Shown here in pieces: positions 56,440 to 64,000 of a DNA stretch of 64,000 nucleotides. The DNA is from Isoperla grammatica. Lineage: Eukaryota > Arthropoda > Insecta > Plecoptera > Perlodidae. The DNA lies in contig OX246741.1 of the NCBI GenBank assembly GCA_945910005.1, forward strand, positions 10,960,669 to 11,024,668. Direction: 5' to 3'. Each line of letters opens with the position of its first letter. The stretch's first letter is position 1. Both the position numbers and the translations under genes were made by a program. Under the pieces are notes generated by a model, which worked only from the letters and a program-made list of their open reading frames with translations, did not search any database and had not been told where the DNA came from.

Positions 56440-57605
56440 TCAGTCTGTGTCCCAGGTCGAAGGCGAACTGTCTCTGTCTCCACCGCCGCCTATGTGTGTG
56501 TCAGTGAGAGAGAGACAAAGCCTGAGACAGTCTGTGTCCCAGCTCGAAGGCGAACTGTCTCTGTCTCCACCGCCCCCTATGTGTGTGTGTGTGTGTGCGA
56601 GTGAGACAGAGCGTGAAACAGTCTATGTCCCAGGTCGAGGGCGAACTGTCTCTTGTCTCCACCACCGCCCCCTATGTGTGTGTGTGTGTGTGCGAGTGAG
56701 ACAGAGCGTGATACAGTCTATGTCCCAGGTCGAGGGCGAACTGTCTCTTGTCTCCACCACCGCCCCCTATGTGTGTGTGTGTGTGCGAGTGAGACAGAGC
56801 GTGATACAGTCTATGTCCCAGGTCGAGGGCGAACTGTCTCTTGTCTCCACCACCGCCCCCTATGTGTGTGTGTGTGTGTGCGAGTGAGACAGAGCGTGAT
56901 ACAGTCTATGTCCCAGGTCGAGGGCGAACTGTCTCTTGTCTCCACCGCCGCCTGTGTGTGTGTGTGTGTGCGAGTGAGACAGAGCGTGATACAGTCTATG
57001 TCCCAGGTCGAGGGCGAACTGTCTCTTGTCTCCACCGCCGCCTGTGTGTGTGTGTGTGTGTGCGAGTGAGACAGAGCGTGAGACAGTCTATGTCCCAGGT
57101 CGAGGGCGAACTGTCTCTTGTCTCCACCGCCGCCTGTGTGTGTGTGTGCGAGTGAGACAGAGCGTGATACAGTCTATGTCCCAGGTCGAGGGCGAACTGT
57201 CTCTTGTCTCCACCGCCGCCTGTGTGTGTGTGTGTGTGAGAGAGAGACAGAGCATGAGAATGAGACAGTCTGTGTCCCAGGTCGAGGGCGAACTGTCTCT
57301 GTCTCCCCCGCCGCCTATGTGTGTGTGTGAGAGAGAGACAGAGCATGAGAATGAGACAGTCTGTGTCCCAGGTCGAGGGCGAACTGTCTCTGTCTCCCCC
57401 GCCGCCTATGTGTGTGTGTGAGAGAGAGACAGAGCATGAGAATGAGACAGTCTATGTCCCAGGTCGAGGGCGAACTGTCTCTGTCTCCAACGCCGCCTGT
57501 GTGTGTGAGAGAGAGACAGAGCTTGAGACAGTCAGTCTATGTCCCAGGTCGTGGGCAAACTGTCTCTGTCTCCACCGCCACCTATGTGTGTGTGTGAGAG
57601 AGAGA
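56440..57605. repeat. ~90-bp minisatellite with internal (GT)n, 13 units
   Basis: Units contain gtcccaggtcgagggcgaac, tgtctc and ccaccgccgcctatgtgtg, followed by a variable (GT)n and gagacagagcgtg. About 13 copies; length varies mainly through (GT)n. The plus and minus open frames are repeat by-products and shift phase from unit to unit. Confidence 0.95.
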
Positions 57606-58114
57606 GACAAAGCGTCTCAGCATCGCGACGCCGCCGCAGTAGTTTATCACGTCACGTCCGCAGTTATGATTTGTGGACGTCCCGACGTCCGAGTGAATGA
57701 ATGAATCTCGCGTCTCGGCGTCGCGGCCGACGACTTTGTTCGGTTGGCAAGAATGATCCGTCACCCTTACAGAGAGGAGAGGAGATTCAGAGGGTCGTGC
57801 CTTCTGCTGCTAGGAGAGGAGGCGACGCGTTATGTATGGAGTGAGTGAGTGCAGCGCGTACTGACGGCTATTGTTAGAACGTGACTCAGGATGCTAGTGA
57901 GTATCCCGAAAGTAAAATGCTCCGACTGGGAGTCGAGCTCGGTTCCATCCCACGACTACGCTCCCTTGTCCCCCGTCCGTCTCATCTGACGAAACGTGAA
58001 CGTCATGTCATGTGACAACTGGCAGGAGTCTATTTCTGAAGATATGACACATTTTATGTCTTTTACAAATGAAAATTGAAAGGATATGAACGTCTCTATA
58101 GACTTTGTCCACGA
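57606..58114. other. intronic DNA, no gene seen
   Basis: CpG-containing stretch at 57606-57740; no exon-like features matching the Popeye domain. Confidence 0.4.
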
Positions 58115-58190
58115 GGAATTTGGCCGAGTGGTAGCACGGGGGACTTCGACTATGTAGATCGTAAACTCGATTCTCACCACAATGTTTATC
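58115..58190 (+). repeat. tRNA-like element
   Basis: The plus strand has box A (ttggccgagtggtagcac) and a box B-like aaactcgattctcacc with tRNA spacing; stems imperfect. Confidence 0.5.
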
Positions 58191-58288
58191 TGGTCGTATC
58201 GGACCAACAGTCGATTAAGAAGGTCTCGTTGAGCGTCCTGTGATATAGTGTGTTCATTTATGAGGCAAGCTTGCGGATAGTATAGTTT

Positions 58289-58487
58289 GTAGGAATACCT
58301 GCTGGAGGATGTACAGGTCAGCTTTATCTCAAGTACTCATATAATTAAAACTGGGACTGTTTGTAGGATTCAGTCACAGCATTATGAGAGAAACCTGGGA
58401 AAAAATTTTCATTCAGGATTGCCGGTGACCGGTATCGAACCGGTGACCTCCTGAATTAGATACTCGCGTGTTTGCCACATCCGTCGG
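58289..58487 (-). mobile_element. diverged copy of the 3745-4014 SINE family
   Basis: The minus-strand head has box B ggttcgataccggtcacc and a degraded box A. The body aligns with the first copy over taggaatacc, caggt, cagcttta, gggaaaaa.ttt.attcag and ccggtgacctcc. More decayed than the copy at 3745, same orientation; its TSD is not visible. Confidence 0.75.
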
Positions 58488-58879
58488 TACTTACGTATAA
58501 TCAGCTATTTGCCGTCAAAAAAGAGTCGATGCGCCAACTACTAATGCAGAGTTCACTCTATATTTATTGCATTACACAAACCAGTAGTACATAAGAAATA
58601 ATACAAACTAAAAAAAAAATAACACGACATAAATTAAAACATGGAATTATGCAGAACAGTAAAAACATCACATTACATTACAACAAATGCCACTTTTGTT
58701 AAAAGCAAAATCATTACGTTACTAAAATGTCCTTGCACTCGTCGCAAATTAGAGCATTTATATGCAACTCTACTCAGCCGTAGGCGCGGGTAAAACAAAC
58801 AGGTAGCCTATCAGTAAACAACAACAACATATATCTAGGCCATGTTACTGTTATCAGTACACAAGGCGCGCTGGTAAAG
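58488..58879. other. intronic DNA, no gene seen
   Basis: AT-rich, non-coding. Confidence 0.4.
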
Positions 58880-59430
58880 CTCGTCCCTTGATAAGAAGAA
58901 GACACACACACACACATATTGTTGTATGTCCGGCCATCTTTGTATCACGTGACCCGCGACTATACCGCGTGCATAACAGGGAAGGATACTTCTACGTCAA
59001 AAACCGCTCAAAATTTTCATTTTTTAATTATATCACAAGAATGGGCTTCGAAATCGAAAATCTGAATCAACAGCGCACTGTGGTTTAGTAAGCCCTATAC
59101 ATTGAATGCTTTAAGTCGTAACTTATATTATAATCAATATGTTTTTTATAAATAATTAATTTTATTACTAATTATCGAATTATAATCAAAATACTACGCT
59201 TATGGTTACAATATTTCATTCAATCTGTAGGGCTTACCAAAGCAAAGTCCGCTGCTGATTTAGATTTTCGATTTCTTGTTGCAATCTTGAGATATAATTT
59301 AATAATGAACATTTTCTGCGGTTTTTGACGTAGAGACTATCCTTTGCCCATAAGTTGCGCCCATTATCGCGTATTTATGTGACGGGCGTACCCGTGCACC
59401 ACCCTTCCTTCTTCTTCTTCTCCTTACACA
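58880..59430. mobile_element. 540-bp foldback element with ~210-bp arms
   Basis: The left arm (about 58885-59110) is matched by the reverse complement of about 59213-59425. Shared words include tctacgtcaaaaaccgc, ttaattatatc.caaga, gaaatcgaaaatct and gtaagccct, with an AT-rich 100-bp spacer. The ends differ more than the inner parts. No transposase. Confidence 0.8.
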
Positions 59431-62400
59431 AGTAGCTAAGTTTGTGTGGCTGGCCGGGGTGGGTCGTGCAGGGTTGTGCATTCACGCAGCCCCCGTATGT
59501 CCGCAGCCCGCGCCGCAATGGTGTAGCCTAGGTATAGCCACGACGGGGGGTAATTTACTTCCGGTATGCCACTCCTCGGCGACAAACACGCTCAAAACTT
59601 TGTGTTTTTATTTTATATTATTATTTGTATACGTCGCGAACACAATTGTATGCGGAGTTTGCTTTGCTTGTACTAGGCTAGTGTAGGTTCAATTCAAATG
59701 CTTGCCAAGTATATAAATATGCATCCAACAACATTGTTCTGACTCTGACCCATAAAGAAACAATGTTTCATTATACTGCACATTATGTCAATGCGACATA
59801 ATAATCAAGGGTATGCCGGCGAGAACACGTATTTATTCTTGACAGCTTTTCTACTCACTCATTTTTTTATCCGATAGTTACTGATCGTTATATTTATATC
59901 ATCCCCATTCGATGTCGAAAAGTATGAGGATGAGTCCTTGTATGTTGGCAGCTACCTAGACTACGTATATTTATTTATTGTGTTAAGTTTGGCAACAATC
60001 CGTCACTCAAGTCTTTAACGTCACTCAGCCAGTGTCTACTCTCCTGTATAACTTCACGTTCACGAACCACTGTTGTTCTTCTCATTTCACGTAATTACTT
60101 ATGTTTTTTTTTCCAATAAACTGTAATTTAATATTTATAATCTACTCAATGACTGCACAACTGAGAAGGCTACAGAAGAGTGGTTAGAGTAAATACATGT
60201 TCTGTCCGACATTGATTTACTTATGTCGGCGAGTATAGGGCCTACGTGCGTGGACAAATATGTAATGGAGATGCTTCATAGTTCATACTAGTTATAGAAA
60301 AGCTGTGAAAGTGTTGGTGGCTGTTGATTTCGTACAGTCAAGAATTACGTACACAAATACTATAGTGTTCGATTGTGATGATAACTCTATAGGTAATGCG
60401 CTTATGCAAAGCGCAAATACATGTTTTGTTTTATATATTCCTCTTGTTTATACCGTAATGCCGGGTAATTGCCTGTGTATAGCGAAATGCGCTATGTCTG
60501 TATTATGTGGTTACAGCCCCATGTATATCTCTGTCTATACGTAACGCATGAATGGCGTGTTGATAAAAGCATTCATTACAGTTGTAGAAAATTACCGTTC
60601 ATAAAATATGTATTGTATATGTAGGATTGCTACCGTCCAATCAATATACACTAAACATCGTTATTATGGGAGGTTGTAAAAACATCGGTTAGCATTTTGA
60701 CGACGGTGGGCAGCAGGCGAGGCCGCGTTCATGTCGCGATTAGCCTCACTGCAAACACGATGACGTCGTGGTGTGGAACACGAGTATTCTCAACTGGCGT
60801 GTGAACTTCTTTGTGTCTTCTTTGTCTTGAGTTTCCTGACTTAAAGACCGGATGCATAGATCTCCCCTACATCAGGGAGGTCTATTGTTAGTGGTTGTGT
60901 TTTCTCAGAAAATAGCCTAAAACAATGCCATAGCAACCACCAACTCTATTTACAAGGGGAAACCTCTGCATCTGGTTGGGAGATATTGAAAACTTCTAGC
61001 CGTGTGCTATCTAAAAGATAGGAACGAAAAATGTGATTTTGTCATAATGTCACAGTCTCTGTGAAGCCCACGTGCTAGTGACTAGTGACTAGTAACTAGT
61101 AACTAGCTAGCAGGCCCTACTAGTCACCTTGTTAAGCTCCCTCCGGCTCGTGCGGGCCCCCTCGTATCACAACCAGAACTAGGCTAAAGATCATTCACTA
61201 ATGCGATGCAGGAAATCAATAGCCTTATAACATTGCGTGCACCGGTTCGCAAGTTTTCGCGCATTGCATGCGAGCGAGGGCCGCTGAATATTTAACAAAC
61301 TCTCGTCTTCCTCCTTCCAAAGAGCTTAGATAGCGATCTTTGGTGGCCGCGGCCTGACCACTGGGATGGGCCGGAAGACGTCGCCCCTTCATTTCAGGGT
61401 CGAACTGGTCGAACGAAACATTTTGCTGGGCCCCCGAAATTAAGAAGCCATTGGGATTTTCAACCAGAAACAAAACCCACTATATAAAGCGTATAGTTTG
61501 ATTAATTATTCCTCGTCAGCGAATCAATTGCGAATCAAATGATCGATATAATGAGCGATCAGCGAGCACATTTGATTTCTTCAAACTTTTGTATAGGTCA
61601 TCATTTTCAAAAAAAGAAAACGAATTGGGGTTTTTCTTTTTTCTCAACGCTGCTGCCACAGATAACATATTAACAATATGTATTGTGCCACATGGAAGGT
61701 GTTAGTATGTTATCTGTGCTGCCGGAATCTCTTCGTAGAAGTAGGCCTTTACCTTGTTCTAAATATGATTATAGTTCTCCAAGACTTCCTCAATCATTTG
61801 TTTTACCACCAGGCAATTACCGTGACAGCAGCTTATACTATATACTATTACTTAATGAATATAGCCAAACTAATTGTGATGCTTATATATGTACAATAAA
61901 CTTGTCGTGCCTACAACACCATTATAGGAGTTACCCGGTTCTACGACATAAAACACGGCGTACTACGTTAGCGAACAGGAAGTATTATAGCCTTGATGGG
62001 CATGAATATTATTATAGGCACGTTTAAAGATGAACATTCGGATAATAAAGCTATATAGCTCTACTACTATATTCAAACTCGACGTGTATGAATGAAAAAT
62101 GTTCGCGACAGAAAGATTATGAAATCCAATTGTTCATTCTCATTTTATTCAAATACGAAATCATATATATATATATATTCGTGAACGCGTCTACGAGTCG
62201 GCTCGATTGCAGTTGCCAAAACCACCACCCAAGTTGTTAAGATTCGATATAGCTGAGCTACAAAGATGGGTTGCTCGAGTCCATATCTCCCAGTGAGCGT
62301 AACTTAATCTTGAATAACACTCATCACATCCCTCCCACTATATTTGTAAAGCAAATAAATCGTACGTCCCCGCCCTGGAATTGATTTTCAATCTCGGGCT

Positions 62401-62495
62401 GAAACATATTCCCCGTTTATTTGACTATAGACTGCATTAGCTGTAAGTCAAGCTATATTGTATAGTATGCGTCGATACGCGTTTGGTCGATGAGT
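59431..62495. other. intronic/intergenic DNA, no gene recognised
   Basis: A short ctagtga/ctagtaa tandem lies at 61076-61112. A minus frame at 61225-61473 (82 codons) and a plus frame at 61683-62027 (114 codons) are the longest in this stretch; I see no family motif or splice support in either. Confidence 0.4.
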
Positions 62496-62512
62496 GGGGG
62501 GGGGGGGGGGGG
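62496..62512. repeat. poly(G) tract, 17 nt
   Basis: Uninterrupted G run. Confidence 0.95.
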
Positions 62513-62585
62513 ATCATGTAGACAAGAAATGTCGACGCGAAAACGTGAACACACATGTGTAAGGTTAAAAATAAAAAAAAATCGG

Positions 62586-62880
62586 TCAAAAATGCTTTAA
62601 AATTATCAAAAAGAAAACCCAAAATATGTCATCCCTTAGACTATAGGGAATCGAATGCTCTTTCTTATAAATGTGTATATTTTCCAATAAATATGTCCAT
62701 TTTTTAAATTAACTTATTTATTTGTGAAAGATGCAGTGTTGCAACCACACATTACAAAAGTTAAATATAAGTTAATTTTAAAAACAGAAATATTTATTGT
62801 GACAAATGAGAACGTTACATTCTCTATGGGATGTTGTATTTTGGTTTTTCTTTTTGACAATTTTAAAGTATTTTGAAGCA
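62586..62880. mobile_element. foldback/MITE-like AT-rich element
   Basis: The left arm aaaattatcaaaaagaaaac is complemented on the right by gtttttctttttgacaattt. Matches continue inwards (aaaatatgtcatccc/gggatgttgtatttt; aaattaactta/taagttaattt) around a ~50-bp loop. Confidence 0.75.
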
Positions 62881-64000
62881 GCTTTAACCGACAGAAATCG
62901 GAAATCCCGTCTACCTCATCCCTCGATATTTCCCGTCTCGATAATCCTCGTTGAAAAGTAATTTAATTTAATTTGTTCATAATATTATTCATTCATTACT
63001 TATTTCATATACGTACATATACGACTGACTAGCCTGTCCCTCTGGACTTGAGTATTCGGCTTGTGATTTGATTGTGTGTTGTTTAACGACGTACTCGACG
63101 ACTAGTTGTGACTATAACTCCGGGCGATGGTTAAGTTCTTACGTTGCCTCCGCACTTGATATGATTAGGCTACTTTGCAGTGTGAAGCGCTCGAAGCCAA
63201 CTCTTTTGATACGTGAGGCATCCATCTTAAAGTTCACCTTTGTCTCCATGCAAATGTCAACCCTCCCCCCATCCCACCCCCCATCACCATCCCAGCCAGG
63301 CGACCCTTCTAGAAGGCACTTGACAACTTAAGCAAGCTCGCGTTTAACAGAATATAAGTTTGTAAAGTTTTTTTGTAATTCAAACGTCGTGAAAGGATAA
63401 TAATGATAATAAAAGTAGGTGTGTGTTTTCTTGAAGCCCTCGCAGAGCACCGCCTCGCCATTTTACTAGGTTTGTCCGCATTACGGGACGTGTAAGGGTG
63501 GTGGGGGGGTGGAGGGGAGGGGAGGTTTACCTGGATACTTAGTTGCATGCAATTTACATTCTGTGTGCGCGGACTTTGGAGTATAGTTCTGCTGCTTTGC
63601 CGCTCTGCTCTCTGTCCGCGTTGAGTTGAGTGGTCATCAAACAGTGTCCGCACATAGTGGGTTGTGTCGGAGTAGTCGTACCTTATATTTATATAGTACA
63701 CGTCCACAGGTTTACGACGTATATTTCCCCCCCCCCCCCCCTCCCCCCTGCGTCGGCGGCCACGAGAATAGCATGTTGTTACAAAATACAAATTCCCCAT
63801 ACCTTTCGTAAAACATCACTAGGTATATATTCATGTTGGTCGATACGTCATACTCATCGTACAGAGAGAGGTATTGGCGGGACGTGCCGGCCGAAGAGAG
63901 AATTTAATATTGCCCACTCACTCATAGGTGATGTATTAGTCAAAACGAAAGTGGCGTCTCTTGCTATATACAACGCGTTTAAATATGTTTAACGTTTTAC
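62881..64000. other. no gene recognised; poly(C) at 63727-63741
   Basis: Contains C-rich stretches (63262-63295, 63727-63741). An acceptor-like gtccacag at about 63703-63710 is followed by an open frame beginning VYDVYF, but the frame then enters poly(C) and bears no further Popeye similarity. Confidence 0.35.

Noticed and set aside
56447..57704. Overlapping plus and minus frames of 60-146 codons
   Set aside because: They lie in a ~90-bp minisatellite with variable (GT)n, which shifts the frame in each unit.
61225..62027. Open frames of 82 (minus) and 114 (plus) codons
   Set aside because: No recognisable domain, signal peptide or splice sites, and no repeat-coding explanation; too weak to call genes.
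63703..63811. Second exon of the POPDC gene beginning VYDVYF
   Set aside because: Similarity stops after six residues and the frame enters a poly(C) run; no F-x-PL or cAMP-binding motifs follow.

Overview
This is a eukaryotic, animal window. It has large spliced introns, no bacterial-style gene packing, and dense tandem repeats, tRNA-derived SINEs, LINE fragments and foldback/MITE-like DNA transposons. An invertebrate, most likely an arthropod, is suggested by three things: a Popeye-domain protein whose membrane region resembles arthropod homologues (judged from memory), a secreted-protein gene whose signal peptide is split by an intron as in many arthropod cuticle-type genes, and a TCAGTT initiator paired with a DPE-like GGTCG at +28. 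The lineage call is an inference.

Three genes can be supported. (1) A minus-strand gene in the left half has exon 1 at 32316-32438 (signal peptide plus a C-x3-C motif) and a 60-nt internal exon at 6831-6890 (another C-x3-C). It encodes the N-terminus of a cysteine-rich secreted or receptor protein and runs off the left edge. Its ~25-kb intron holds a 69-copy 167-bp satellite (20801-32336), other minisatellites, a truncated LINE and an hAT-like MITE. (2) A complete-looking minus-strand gene of three coding exons (53196-53222, 50604-50855, 38946-42779) encodes a predicted 1370-residue secreted Asn/Gln/His/Gly-rich repeat protein. (3) A plus-strand gene has its first coding exon at 54046-54501, carrying the glycosylated N-terminus and three membrane segments of a Popeye-domain (POPDC/BVES family) protein. 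Its cytoplasmic cAMP-binding Popeye domain must lie beyond 64000. Genes 2 and 3 start head to head about 820 bp apart around a CpG-rich region.

Layout: 1-6.8 kb, simple repeats, an 82-bp tandem and a SINE with target-site duplication (TSD); 6.8-20.8 kb, intron with foldbacks, LINE, hAT MITE and five minisatellites; 20.8-32.3 kb, the 167-bp satellite ending at exon 1 of gene 1; 32.6-38.9 kb, a GC-rich minisatellite, tRNA-like elements, an inverted-end element and a foldback tandem array; 38.9-53.2 kb, gene 2, whose second intron carries a 2.3-kb foldback transposon with 150-bp subrepeats and a decayed TSO1-like CXC protein fragment; 53.2-64 kb, the shared promoter, POPDC exon 1 and a repeat-rich intron.

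The most interesting signals are the foldback element with the CXC remnant and two tandem arrays, in unrelated genes, whose repeat unit includes the host exon's 5' splice site: the 167-bp satellite at gene 1 exon 1 and a 41-bp repeat at gene 2 exon 2.
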